From Campylobacter anatolicus (GTDB lineage: Bacteria; Campylobacterota; Campylobacteria; Campylobacterales; Campylobacteraceae), in the NCBI RefSeq assembly GCF_018145655.1, contig NZ_JAGSSY010000001.1:496001-560000 (forward strand): a stretch of DNA of 64,000 nucleotides, written 5' to 3'. Shown one piece after another: positions 51,709 through 61,378 of the stretch (positions are counted from its first letter, which is position 1; every line of letters starts with the position of its first letter). A model generated the notes under the pieces. The model saw nothing but the letters and a program-made list of their open reading frames with translations. It had not been told where the DNA came from and did no database searches. Both the position numbers and the translations under genes were made by a program.

Positions 51709-52932
51709 TTAGCTTTTTAAATTTAAAGCCTTGACTGCCGCTGTCGCACTTGCAAAAGCAAAGTGTAGGTTGTATCCGCCTAGCATCCCAGTAATATCAA
51801 CGCACTCACCGATAAAGTAGAGATTTTTCACTTTTTTGCTCTCAAAACTACTACTTAGCTCATCAATACTAACACCGCCACGACTAACCTCTGCACGTTC
51901 AAAACCAAATGTTCCAGCAGGTGCAAACTCATAGTTTAATAACTTTAAAACCTGCTCTTTTTCACTATGACTACACTTATCAAACGGCTTGTCAGAAATA
52001 TTAAAAGCGTTTAAAAACTCCAGTGTAAATCGCCTCGGAAGTGGCAAAATGCTTGAAATTTGTTTTTTTGTGTTTTTTAAATTTGATTGATTGAAATTTG
52101 GTACAAAATTTATACTAATCCGCCCTTTTTGCCAAAAAAGAGAAGCGTTAAGCACGGCTGGACCACTTATGCCACGATGAGTAAAAAGCACATCACCGTT
52201 AAATTCTCTATAAATTTTTTGATATTTTTTTACACCTTTTAGCTTTTGCATAGTCACTTCATTTATAGCTTCACACGCGACCATCTCATATCCAACAGCT
52301 ACGCTAATCTTAGCTTTTAAACTAATGCCACTTAGATTTTTAAACCAAAACTCATCTTTTTGCACGCTAAAGCCCACAAGTGCGGGAACAAATGGTATAA
52401 AATTTAATCCAAAATCACGAGCTACATTTAAAGCCACATCACTCACACCAAGACTCTTATAGCTCACACCACCAGTTGCGATTACTAGGTTTTTAGCTTT
52501 AAAATTTGCCAAGTTTGTTGTGATCTCAAAAACTTCACTATTTTTAACCGCAGAGATAAGCTCACAATCATAAAATATCTGCACTCCATTATGCTTACAG
52601 CGACGCAATAAAACGCTCAAAACATCACGAGATGAAGTCGCACAGAAAAACTGACTGTCTTTTTGCTCTATAAATTTAAGCTCCTCAAAGAAACCTAAAA
52701 CATCTATGTATTTTAAATTTGTAAGCATATCTGTAACAAAATCAGCATTACCGAAGTAGTTTTTAGCCGAGATATTGCGGTTTGTTATGTTGCAACGTCC
52801 ACCGCCACTTGCAATAATCTTTTTACCAGCAATTATGTTTTTCTCAATGATAGCAACATTATAAGCTTTTAAATTTGCAGCTGCATAAAGTCCAGCTGCA
52901 CCAGCTCCGACTATCAAAACATCGTATATCAC
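51709..52932 (-). CDS. HI0933-like FAD-dependent flavoprotein
   Basis: A 407-residue flavoprotein of the HI0933/YhiN family. The N-terminal FAD site is DVLIVGAGAAGLYAAANL, followed by KKIIASGGGRCNITN, the family hallmark, LVIATGGVSYKSLG, FTHRGISGPAVLNAS and the C-terminal FIGECVDITGMLGGYNLHFA. The physiological reaction is unknown; database names such as aminoacetone oxidase are weak. It starts with GTG 52932. The ribosome site is poor. Confidence 0.88.
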   Translation of the reverse strand: MIYDVLIVGAGAAGLYAAANLKAYNVAIIEKNIIAGKKIIASGGGRCNITNRNISAKNYFGNADFVTDMLTNLKYIDVLGFFEELKFIEQKDSQFFCATSSRDVLSVLLRRCKHNGVQIFYDCELISAVKNSEVFEITTNLANFKAKNLVIATGGVSYKSLGVSDVALNVARDFGLNFIPFVPALVGFSVQKDEFWFKNLSGISLKAKISVAVGYEMVACEAINEVTMQKLKGVKKYQKIYREFNGDVLFTHRGISGPAVLNASLFWQKGRISINFVPNFNQSNLKNTKKQISSILPLPRRFTLEFLNAFNISDKPFDKCSHSEKEQVLKLLNYEFAPAGTFGFERAEVSRGGVSIDELSSSFESKKVKNLYFIGECVDITGMLGGYNLHFAFASATAAVKALNLKS

Positions 52933-52947
52933 TTATTTTGTCTTTAT

Positions 52948-54249
52948 TTATGACTTGCAAATGCGTTCTATCTCGAGCTCGTCTATTAATGTAGTATCAA
53001 ATTTTATAACTTGATTTTTATTTGTCTTATAGTGCTCAATAATGCCTTTTGTGCTATTTAAAACTCCCAAATTTAGCCTTTTATCAAGCGAAAAATATAA
53101 ATTTTTAAACACACGTGGATCTTTAAGATAGCACAATAATCCAAACCAAAAAATACACACAACGATACAAAATACCACTAAAATGCCAAAACTATGAGCG
53201 TGAAGGATATGTCCGCCAATCACTCCACCAAAAAAACTACCGAAATAGCCAAACGAGTTAAACACGCCAAGTGCAGCACCTTTTTGATTTGACTTGGCAA
53301 ATTTTGTCGCACAAGATTGCATTATCGGTTCGTGTAGGTTAAATCCTATGAAAAATATCACTACACCAACAATGAAAAATGTCGCTGTAGAACTAACCGC
53401 AAAAACACTATAGGAGAGGATAAAAAGTGCGACGCCAACGAGTAAAATCGCTTTTGAAAAGCCTTTACCATCGCCTAAAAATCCACCAAATCCCATAGCA
53501 ACAAAGCCAAAAGATGTACTTATGGCATATACTTTCCACAAATCTGCCTGAGCGTAACCAAGCTCTTTGACAAGAACGATAGGGATAGCCAAAAAGGCAA
53601 TGCTTGTAAACATCTTTTGAAACATACTTGTGATATTCATTATTAGTAGGTCTTTTTCAAATATCAGCTTAGAAAATGGCACTTTTTCATCGTGATGAAC
53701 GACTTTTGGCTCTTTTGGCACGATAAGATATAGTAAAATAATACAAAATATACTAAGCCCAGCACTGATGTAAAAAAGACTATCAAGTCCGTATTTCTGA
53801 CTTAAAATCGGACTTAACACCATAGAAAGTGCGAAGCCAAGACCGATAAAAGCACCCATCACAGCCATCGCACGCGAACGGATCTCCTCTTTTGTATAAT
53901 CACTTATCATAGCTGTAGCTACCGCACCTATCGCACCAATACCTTGCACCAAACGACCGCCAATCATCGTATAAATATCACTTGCACCAGCACAGATAAA
54001 CGAACCGATGATAAAGATTACAAGTCCGATTGTAAGTGTCTTTTTGCGTCCTATTTTATCAGAAAGAGTCCCAAATGGCACTTGAAATATCATCTGCATA
54101 ATCGCATAAGCACCAATTAGAAGTCCAATGAGAAATTCGTTTGCTCCCTTTAAATTTAGAGCATAGAGACTAAGGACAGGCAGGACGATAAAGATACCAA
54201 AAAATCTACTTCCGACGATAAAAGATAGTGGCAAAACGCTTTTTAACAT
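52948..54249 (-). CDS. Major facilitator superfamily exporter (CmeG-like)
   Basis: A 433-residue transporter with 12 membrane segments and a short cytoplasmic tail. The loop between helices 2 and 3 reads GTLSDKIGRKKTLTIG, the MFS signature, and GRLVQGIGAIGAVATAMISD is typical of drug:H+ antiporters. The homologue beside rdgB in C. jejuni is, from memory, the multidrug exporter CmeG. The substrate is not shown by sequence. ATG 54249 follows AAAAGGAAAATTT; the upstream 24 codons are poor. The final 60 residues end in a YajR-like soluble stretch. Confidence 0.85.
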   Translation of the reverse strand: MLKSVLPLSFIVGSRFFGIFIVLPVLSLYALNLKGANEFLIGLLIGAYAIMQMIFQVPFGTLSDKIGRKKTLTIGLVIFIIGSFICAGASDIYTMIGGRLVQGIGAIGAVATAMISDYTKEEIRSRAMAVMGAFIGLGFALSMVLSPILSQKYGLDSLFYISAGLSIFCIILLYLIVPKEPKVVHHDEKVPFSKLIFEKDLLIMNITSMFQKMFTSIAFLAIPIVLVKELGYAQADLWKVYAISTSFGFVAMGFGGFLGDGKGFSKAILLVGVALFILSYSVFAVSSTATFFIVGVVIFFIGFNLHEPIMQSCATKFAKSNQKGAALGVFNSFGYFGSFFGGVIGGHILHAHSFGILVVFCIVVCIFWFGLLCYLKDPRVFKNLYFSLDKRLNLGVLNSTKGIIEHYKTNKNQVIKFDTTLIDELEIERICKS

Positions 54250-54465
54250 AAATTTTCCTTTTAAAAGCTTGATTTTATCACTATTTTTTAAATTTATTGA
54301 TAAAATAGTAAATAAATGCATAAAATGTCACGGAATTTAGATAAAAGTAAAGTATTTTTATACCAAACAAGGCATTTTTAAGCTAAGCAAGAGAGTTTGC
54401 TGGTTACAAATAACTAAAAAAAATAATGCCATATATCACAAAAGGACAAACTACAAAGGATAAGA

Positions 54466-55107
54466 ATGAAGATAGTTTTAGCAACAAGCAATAAAGATAA
54501 AACCAAAGAGATTAAAAATTTCTTAAAAGAGTATGAAATTTATGCTCTTAATGAGATCTGTGAGCCATTTGAGATAGTGGAAAATGGCACGAGTTTTAAG
54601 CAAAATGCACTGATAAAAGCTCGTGCAGTGTATGATAAAATTTGTAAGCTAAATTTGGCTGATGAGTTTATAGCACTTAGCGATGACAGCGGTATTAGTG
54701 TAGCAGCTTTAGATGGTGCACCTGGGATTTACTCAGCTCGTTTTAGCGATATGAATGAGCGTAAAGAAATGATTAGTAAAAACGCCACTGACGCAAGCAA
54801 CAGAGCAAAGCTGATAACTCAGCTAAAAATACAAAATCTACAAAGCTCAGATGCATTCTACACCGCCTGTATCGCAATTAGCTCACGCTATGGAGAGTTT
54901 AGTACGCATGGCTTTATGTATGGCATGGCGATCGTAGATGAGCGTGGCAACAACGGTTTTGGCTATGATTCTTTGTTTATCCCGCGTGGATTTACGCTCA
55001 CACTTGGCGAACTTGATGATGCAACAAAGCTTAGCATATCACACCGCTCAAAAGGGCTAGAACTAATCAAATTTATACTAAAAAGCTTAGAGAGAAAATT
55101 TAAATAA
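54466..55107 (+). CDS. rdgB: dITP/XTP pyrophosphatase RdgB (HAM1 family)
   Basis: RdgB hydrolyses non-canonical purine triphosphates so that they are not built into DNA. The 213-residue protein starts MKIVLATSNKDKTKEIKNF, has the metal site ALSDDSGISVAALDGAPGIY, GNNGFGYDSLFIP, and the closing SHRSKGLELI. It is divergent from the MFS gene. Confidence 0.95.
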   Translation: MKIVLATSNKDKTKEIKNFLKEYEIYALNEICEPFEIVENGTSFKQNALIKARAVYDKICKLNLADEFIALSDDSGISVAALDGAPGIYSARFSDMNERKEMISKNATDASNRAKLITQLKIQNLQSSDAFYTACIAISSRYGEFSTHGFMYGMAIVDERGNNGFGYDSLFIPRGFTLTLGELDDATKLSISHRSKGLELIKFILKSLERKFK

Positions 55108-55411
55108 GAGTAGCGTTTGTAGATTGTAGCTAATAAATCTTATGAAATTAACATAGATATCAAATAACCTACCACTCTTATCAAATGCTCTAAATATAGT
55201 AGCTATCATTTGCTATCTAAAGTTTTAGCTTTGAAATTATAATATTAGACCGCTTACTGCTAATCACAGAAATACCCAATGAAACAAACATATTTTAGTA
55301 TTTCAGTAGGTTATTCTCTCTTTATTTTAAAGTATTTATGATATTTACTCATCGTTTATTACAATATCTCTTGATTGTAAATATTGGTCTTTATAGATTT
55401 AACTCTATAAG
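55108..55411. other. Gene-free region between rdgB and the response regulator gene
   Basis: No coding frame is visible. It holds a widely spaced inverted repeat (55163-55315) and an isolated TATAAT on the plus strand at 55238-55243 with no gene behind it. Confidence 0.5.
55163..55315. repeat. Possible small element with terminal inverted repeats
   Basis: AATAACCTAC (55163-55172) and GTAGGTTATT (55306-55315) are exact complements 133 bases apart, with a further GAAATAC/GTATTTC pair near the right end. This could be a miniature inverted-repeat element of about 153 bases, but no target duplication is clear and I see no second copy in the window. Confidence 0.25.
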
Positions 55412-56107
55412 TTATTTAAGTGGTAACTCCAGCCTATATCCATATCCTTGAACATTTAATATTAACTTGCGATATACTTTAGAACGTAAATTATTGATGT
55501 GGGTTCTGATTGTATCGGGTGTAGCAGCCCTATCCTGCCAAATAGCATACTCTAGTTGCTGGATACTTGCGACATGTCCTGCATTTGAGATTAAAATTTG
55601 AAGTATCGCAGCTTCAGTTTTAGTAAGATGGATTAAGGTTTTGTTTTTGTAAAGCTCTCTTTTTCGCATATCGTACTCAAACCCATATCCAAGATGAAAA
55701 AGTTCGCCCTTTTTTGGCACTTTTGCACTAGCCATTAGCAGTGAAGAGTAAAATTGCTTTAATGAAAATGGCTTTTGTAAAAAAGCAAATGCTCCTAAGC
55801 TTATTGCCTCTTTTACATTTTTTTCACTATCGTAAGCCGTGATAATAATAATTGGTAATTGCAGGTTTTGAGCGTGTAATTTTTTAGCAAGCTGCAATCC
55901 GTTTAACTTTGGGATATTTATATCGGTTACAACAAGATCAAATTTTCCGTTTTCATACGCATTTAATGCACTTATTCCATCCTTAAACAACCTTACTTTA
56001 CCACAGTATTGAATCAATGCACTCTCTAGACTTTGTGATAGATACTCATCATCCTCTACAAGCAACACACTAAGAGAATTTAAAATTTTTAATGTGCTAT
56101 CATTCAT
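55412..56107 (-). CDS. OmpR-family response regulator
   Basis: A 231-residue transcription factor. The receiver domain has the acidic pair VLLVEDDEYL, the phosphorylated aspartate (about residue 62) in LVVTDINIPKLNG, and the lysine in FLQKPFSLKQF. The winged helix C-terminus has LTKTEAAILQILISN and DTIRTHINNLRSKVYRK. Its ATG overlaps the kinase stop codon by four bases, so kinase and regulator are cotranslated and form a pair. Targets are unknown; nrfHA just upstream is the obvious candidate. Confidence 0.9.
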   Translation of the reverse strand: MNDSTLKILNSLSVLLVEDDEYLSQSLESALIQYCGKVRLFKDGISALNAYENGKFDLVVTDINIPKLNGLQLAKKLHAQNLQLPIIIITAYDSEKNVKEAISLGAFAFLQKPFSLKQFYSSLLMASAKVPKKGELFHLGYGFEYDMRKRELYKNKTLIHLTKTEAAILQILISNAGHVASIQQLEYAIWQDRAATPDTIRTHINNLRSKVYRKLILNVQGYGYRLELPLK

Positions 56108-57711
56108 TTTTTATCCTTATTTAACGTAAACTCAAAACTAGTCGGTGACACTCGACTTTTTAGATAGATTTGTCCGCCGATTTTTTTAGCTAAGAGTTTG
56201 CAGATATAAAGCCCATTGCCGCTTCCTTCTTTTTTAGTAGTTTGAGATTCTTTAAATAATTTTATTTTTTTACTAATGCCAACGCCATTATCACTCACAC
56301 TGATATAAATTTTACTTTCATCATCACTTATTCGCACCGAAATTTCACCATTTTTACCGCTTTGGACTATGGCGTCTTTGGCATTAGAGAGCAAATTCAA
56401 CAAAATTTGCTTTATGTAGTTTGGATGAGTAGTAATGATAAATCGCTTGTTGTGTTCAAAGAGCAAATTTAACTCTATATTATTTATACGCATAATTTGT
56501 CTAATAATAGAAAACACGTCATTTATAATCTCTATTAAATCTATTTTACTCATCTTATTATTCGGTTTATAGAAATTTTTAAAACTATCAATCGAGTTTT
56601 GCATAAAGCCTATTATCTGTCCGGTTTTATCTAGCTTTTCACTAACGCCACTTAAATTTTTAGTTTTAAGGTGCATTTTAGCCATATCGATATTTAGACT
56701 CATTGCCGCAAGAGGTTGTTTTAGCTGGTGAGTTGTAGCTACTAACATCTCGCCCATTGCGACAATCTTGCTTTGATTTAGCATTATTTGCTCACTTGCT
56801 CTAACACGACTTGTCATTAAATTTAATAAGACCCAACCACCAATACCAATGAGTGCAAGTATCAAAGCAAGAACAATATCAGTTTTAAATTTAGTTTCTA
56901 AAGTACTTAGAATTTTACTCTCATTTAAGCTCACGGCAAATATCCAATCACTATTTTTAAGAGGCTCATAAAATAGTATGAAATTTTCGTTTTTAAATAC
57001 ATATGAACGTAAATTCTCATCGTTTAAATTTTGCATTATTAAAGAGATTGCCGGCTTACATTCACCACATGGCTTTAAATTTAGCCCACTAGGGCTTACG
57101 ATCACTTCTCCTGCTTTGGTTAATAAAAACGCAAAACCTTTTAAATTTTTGTTGATATTTAAGATTTCTTGTTGAATTTTGTCAAATACCATATCCGCAG
57201 ACACAACTGCTAGTATATTTGAACGAGTTTTAAAATGTGCTACAACCGAAAAACGGATATTACCAGTTATAAAAGCATCCTCATAGGGTAACGTTATAAT
57301 AGGCTCTTTTGTATCAAGTGCACTTTTATACCACTCACGTTTAGTAGGCTTATAATCATAAGGTATCAAAATGTCTGTATTTATAATATATCCATCATCT
57401 TCATACCCTACATAAACGCTATCAAATTCACCTATCTTTGCAGTATCTTGTAAAACTTTATGCGTTTGCTCTTTTTGCGTTTGTTCTAACTCCACTAGCG
57501 AATCTTTAGCTAGAGCAACAACTCTTTTTTTTGATTCCAGCCACTCTTCAAGACGCTGCTTATAGAGTTTAACTAAATTTATCTGATTGTTTTGACTTAA
57601 ATTTTGAAGTGCATTTTTATCATTTTCATAGTTTAGATACAAAAGTCCAAGGTAAAGAATGAGTATTGCAAATATACCAATCGTGGTAAGATAACCTTTT
57701 TTGATATTCAA
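56104..57711 (-). CDS. Cache-domain sensor histidine kinase
   Basis: A 535-residue membrane kinase: helix near 6-27, a periplasmic double Cache domain (about 30-275), a second helix near 279-298, the H-box with His328 (THQLKQPLAAMSLN), an N-box LLNLLSNAKDAI, and G-boxes ISVSDNGVGI and GSGNGLYICKLL. In the Cache domain Tyr120, Arg125, Trp127, Tyr128, Asp145 and Asp173 resemble the amino-acid-binding motif of dCache_1AA sensors. It lies 43 bases after nrfA on the same strand, so it may be transcribed with nrfHA and sense a related signal. Confidence 0.9.
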   Translation of the reverse strand: MNIKKGYLTTIGIFAILILYLGLLYLNYENDKNALQNLSQNNQINLVKLYKQRLEEWLESKKRVVALAKDSLVELEQTQKEQTHKVLQDTAKIGEFDSVYVGYEDDGYIINTDILIPYDYKPTKREWYKSALDTKEPIITLPYEDAFITGNIRFSVVAHFKTRSNILAVVSADMVFDKIQQEILNINKNLKGFAFLLTKAGEVIVSPSGLNLKPCGECKPAISLIMQNLNDENLRSYVFKNENFILFYEPLKNSDWIFAVSLNESKILSTLETKFKTDIVLALILALIGIGGWVLLNLMTSRVRASEQIMLNQSKIVAMGEMLVATTHQLKQPLAAMSLNIDMAKMHLKTKNLSGVSEKLDKTGQIIGFMQNSIDSFKNFYKPNNKMSKIDLIEIINDVFSIIRQIMRINNIELNLLFEHNKRFIITTHPNYIKQILLNLLSNAKDAIVQSGKNGEISVRISDDESKIYISVSDNGVGISKKIKLFKESQTTKKEGSGNGLYICKLLAKKIGGQIYLKSRVSPTSFEFTLNKDKK

Positions 57712-57754
57712 AATATTCCTTTAAATCCAATAGGGAGATTTTCTCCCTATTATA

Positions 57755-59314
57755 CTATTTAATCTCATTGCAAATATCTTTATATACCTCAAATTGAGCT
57801 TTAAAAACCTTATCTTTAGCATCATTTACATCAAGTGTACCATTATTTTTAGACTCTTCGTACCACTTTCTTTGATACTCCTCTATCCACTCACACTTTT
57901 CTTTTATGGCCTGTATGCGTTTTTCTGGTTTTGCATAGTTAAATATCTCTTGTTTATTTGCAAATTCTGGTACTTTGTAATCAATTATGCCATATTTGGC
58001 TAAAATTTTAGTAAGCTTGATTCTTGCATTTTGAACATATTCATTTGCATTTGAGTATAATCTCATACTCTCGTCTGTAGCGTGAATATATGAACCGTAG
58101 CTAGAAAACACTGCAGTAAATCTCCACTGAGCTTTTCTTATAAGATCTAGCGGTTCTTTCATCTCATCTTCACTTGCTCCGATCTCCCAAGCCTTTTGTG
58201 CCTCTAGGTGAGCAGAAGCTAGGTTATCAAGTATAATATCACCAAGTCCATATACAGCTTTGCGTTTATCGGCTAAAATTTGTGTTAGCTCCTCTTGTTT
58301 GCCAGGATGACAAGTTAAACAACTAGCTTGCATATTCTTAAGTGGGTTTGTAAATTCATGGTGAGAATACTTAGTACTACCTTCACTAACGTATGGAATA
58401 TGACAATCAGCACATGCCACACCATTTTTATAATGAGTACCTTTTATAAAAATTTCATAATCAGGATGCTCTGCTAAAATAGTAGGTGCTTTTGAGAATG
58501 AGTTAAGTATATGCACCGCTCTTTTGCCACCAAAATTTTTTGGATCATCATAGTGGGCTTCTGCTTCATCTATACCTATGCCATTACTCCATGGCGATAT
58601 AATACCTTTAGATATACGTTTTGTACCATTACTATCGGTCCATTCAATTTTTTTAGTATATGTAAGCACATGACACTGGGCACAAACTAAAGATCGTTTT
58701 TCTTGATGACTTGATTTATTAAAACTTAAACGTCCTGCTAACGAAAGAGAGTTATCTAGGTTGCTTCTATTCATACTAAGTTCCATAGTTTTTGGATCAT
58801 GACAGTCAATACAACCTATCCCATTTTGAGCCTCAGCAGCATAACTTGCTAGAGATTTAGAGTAAAACTCAAGTTCACCATCCCTTTTCATAAGGCGGAT
58901 AAAATCTCCCGAGTGGCAAGTAAAGCAGCGAGAAGGTAGTTCCCCATCAAATTTATTTGGGTCTTTAGGGGTACCACTATTAATGCTTAAAAGCATATTT
59001 ACACTACTATAAAAGTGCCCATGAGCCTTATCATACCAAGCTCCAAAATCACCTTCACCCATACGAATAACTGCATAATTTGGCTTTTCGACAAGAAAAT
59101 CTCTCGTGCTGTTATTATCCATATCCTTTAAGTAACTATGCACTTGCCTTGGATAAAATGCACTATAACTTGAAACTTTATACGGATCTTGTGGTAACGC
59201 ATGTGCTTGATTTATCTCATTACGTTGTTTCTCTTTAAATTCAATATCTCTCATCAGAAAAAATCCACTCGCCACAACCAAACAGACCACAATAAACAAA
59301 ATATACTTTTTCAT
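57755..59314 (-). CDS. nrfA: Cytochrome c nitrite reductase, pentaheme catalytic subunit NrfA
   Basis: NrfA reduces nitrite to ammonium in the periplasm with six electrons; it also removes nitric oxide. The 519-residue protein has an N-terminal signal anchor and five heme motifs: CFTCH (130), CIDCH (168), CAQCH (211), CADCH (301) and CLTCH (332). The first is the active-site heme, which in most NrfA is bound by CxxCK; here it is CxxCH, so lysine is replaced by histidine. The catalytic tyrosine follows the third motif (HVLTYTK) and the catalytic histidine precedes the fourth (FIKGTHYKNG). nrfH lies 10 bases upstream. Confidence 0.95.
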   Translation of the reverse strand: MKKYILFIVVCLVVASGFFLMRDIEFKEKQRNEINQAHALPQDPYKVSSYSAFYPRQVHSYLKDMDNNSTRDFLVEKPNYAVIRMGEGDFGAWYDKAHGHFYSSVNMLLSINSGTPKDPNKFDGELPSRCFTCHSGDFIRLMKRDGELEFYSKSLASYAAEAQNGIGCIDCHDPKTMELSMNRSNLDNSLSLAGRLSFNKSSHQEKRSLVCAQCHVLTYTKKIEWTDSNGTKRISKGIISPWSNGIGIDEAEAHYDDPKNFGGKRAVHILNSFSKAPTILAEHPDYEIFIKGTHYKNGVACADCHIPYVSEGSTKYSHHEFTNPLKNMQASCLTCHPGKQEELTQILADKRKAVYGLGDIILDNLASAHLEAQKAWEIGASEDEMKEPLDLIRKAQWRFTAVFSSYGSYIHATDESMRLYSNANEYVQNARIKLTKILAKYGIIDYKVPEFANKQEIFNYAKPEKRIQAIKEKCEWIEEYQRKWYEESKNNGTLDVNDAKDKVFKAQFEVYKDICNEIK

Positions 59315-59324
59315 AACTTCTCCT

Positions 59325-59834
59325 TTATTTTAAATTTTTAACACCTAATGCGTCAGGTGTCATATTTATGCCACCTATTCCAGAATGTGCTGTATCTCTA
59401 TGACATCTCCAACAATAGTCATCTTTGTCTTTATGTGCGTTCATAGTCGCGTTTAAGACGATTGCTTCGGTTTTAATCTCGTGACAGGCGATGCAGTTTC
59501 CCTGCACAGTTTTCGCTCCACTGTCTGAAATTTCTATGCTTTGACCATATTTATCGAAAGTAAACATATAGACGTGATGAAGCCCATCTTTTGCCTTAGT
59601 AATATATTTGCTTACGAAATCTCTTGGCAGATGACAATCTATACAAACAACATTTCGTCCATGTATGCTATGTTCCCAAGTTGTGTAGGCTGTATTCATA
59701 TTATGACAATTTATACACGCTTTACTATCACTTCCAAGATGCATAAAAAATCTTGAAATATCAGCTGTATAAATAGCCATAGCTATTCCAAAACAGCACA
59801 CCGCAATACTCGCATATACAACCAGCTTTGGCAT
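59325..59834 (-). CDS. nrfH: Cytochrome c nitrite reductase membrane subunit NrfH
   Basis: NrfH is the NapC/NirT-type quinol dehydrogenase that passes electrons from menaquinol to NrfA. The 169-residue protein has one N-terminal membrane helix (VVYASIAVCCFGIAMAI) and four heme motifs, CINCH, CIDCH, CIACH and CWRCH. It starts at ATG 59834 after AAAGGATGGGTAA. Confidence 0.95.
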   Translation of the reverse strand: MPKLVVYASIAVCCFGIAMAIYTADISRFFMHLGSDSKACINCHNMNTAYTTWEHSIHGRNVVCIDCHLPRDFVSKYITKAKDGLHHVYMFTFDKYGQSIEISDSGAKTVQGNCIACHEIKTEAIVLNATMNAHKDKDDYCWRCHRDTAHSGIGGINMTPDALGVKNLK

Positions 59835-59953
59835 TTACCCATCCTTTACTTAAAATTTATTACAAGTTTAAAACGAAAGTATGAAGAAAGTATAAAGATT
59901 TAAAAATTTATAATTTTTTCTTATATAATATTTGTAAAATCTACTTTAAGGGT

Positions 59954-59979
59954 AGATGCGTTTTATAGCATCTTTTTTA
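59954..59979 (+). terminator. Terminator-like hairpin upstream of nrfH
   Basis: AGATGC and GCATCT (59954-59973) enclose an eight-base loop and are followed by six T on the plus strand. No plus-strand gene lies immediately before it, so it may end an antisense or lost transcript, or may simply be a leftover of decayed DNA. Confidence 0.4.
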
Positions 59980-60677
59980 AAATATAAGTATTGGCTAAAT
60001 AATTTATCATTAAGCCCTAATAAACAATGATATAACTAAAATAACTTAAAAGTATCCAAATGGCACAAGATATTAAAACTTAGCAGAGTAAATTTTACAC
60101 ATCTATTGAGATATAAGGTGTGGGCTTGATCCGCTTAATATAAATTTGATGAGCTTACATACCCGTTTAAAAGACTAACAAAGACGTATACAATCTCACG
60201 CAATAAGATAGCAAACAAAGAGCTACTTATAAAAAAGTATAGACAAATATAATAAATGAGCGTATAGCAAAGGAGAGTAGCAAGAAAGACATAAATTTAT
60301 TTAGCGATACTAATGTCAATAAAACATATTCTTTTTAATATCCCTATATCATTTTAATTGAGTCATATTCCTTATATCTTTTAAATAACACTTGCAGGGA
60401 TTATGTCAGACATTCTAACTATAACGCTTCTTAATATAATCAGCATATAAATTTATTTTACTTTTAAATATATAAATTGCATAAACTTTCCCGCTTAACG
60501 TATTATAGGCACAATTTTATATATCATAGATAGTATATTTTAACGTGTAATTTGATATTTATGTCTAACCTATTTTAAAATATATACTTAGTTTTATGTA
60601 ATAATATAAATTTAAAATATGCGAAGTTGATAATTAAAATTTTGCAAATAGTGGTTTTAGTACAGGTATAAGCGTAT
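59980..60677. other. Decayed, gene-free region between nrfH and the nitroreductase pseudogene
   Basis: There is no intact gene. Around 60145-60330 on the plus strand two adjoining frames read FDELTYPFKRLTKTYTISRN and NERIAKESSKKDINLFSD, like pieces of one charged protein split by a frameshift. I do not recognise the family. The rest is AT-rich noise. Confidence 0.4.
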
Positions 60678-61175
60678 TTATCTTAAAAATGTAGTTGGGA
60701 TCTTTTTAGTTATCTCACGTTTCTCACTTACTTTATCGCTCTTACCTATCGCTAATGAGCCGATAGCAACGTGAGTTGGCGGTATTCCTAGTCGCTCTCT
60801 TAGCAATGGCTTATCGTGCAGTGCCACAACGCTTGTATTACAGCCAAGCCAAGCTCTGTCGCCCTTAGATGCCACCGTCTCAAGCGTACAAAACTGATCT
60901 CTAGTTAGCGTCTCAGGCGTGTATGGGTATTTGGCTTATTTTGTGTATGTTTTTTAGCACTTACGAGTATCCAAATAGGTGCATTATACATATATCTTGG
61001 TAAATTAAATTTATTAACCTCAGCCATTTCAAGCAACTCAAGATTTGTTGTGACGCTGATACGAATATCATGCATAGATGAAACTGGTGCTAAATACGCT
61101 GCTTCAAGTAACTTTTCTATCTCATCATCGCTTGAGAAATCTCCATTAAACTCACACACACTGACACGTCTTTAT
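60678..61175 (-). pseudogene. Nitroreductase family pseudogene
   Basis: Pieces of an FMN-dependent nitroreductase are present in different frames. From about 61175 the frame reads RRVSVCEFNGDFSSDDEIEK, then LEAAYLAPVSSM and YNAPIWILVSAKK, up to a stop near 60905. The continuation in another frame, YPYTPETLTRDQFCTLETVA then GDRAWLGCNTSVVALHDK and IGSLAIGKSDKVSEKR, ends at 60678. The N-terminus is also damaged: an in-frame stop lies just before the arginine pair, although an AAGGAG remains near the old start. The gene is dead. Confidence 0.8.
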
Positions 61176-61378
61176 TAACTCCTTAAATTTAGTGTAATTT
61201 AAATTTTTCTAAAATTATAGACTAAATTTAGAACTGTTTTATTAATCTTTGGCAAATACAAGCAATTTATATCGAATTTATACTATCTCATTAAAATACT
61301 AAATCGTAATTCAAATTTACTTAAATTACATTTTTAGCGTAAAAAGGTTATAATTAGTCAAATTTTAAAGGAGCAAAT

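Noticed and set aside
60145-60330. An intact plus-strand gene after nrfH
   Set aside because: Two short frames are separated by stops and a frame change, with no start or ribosome site.
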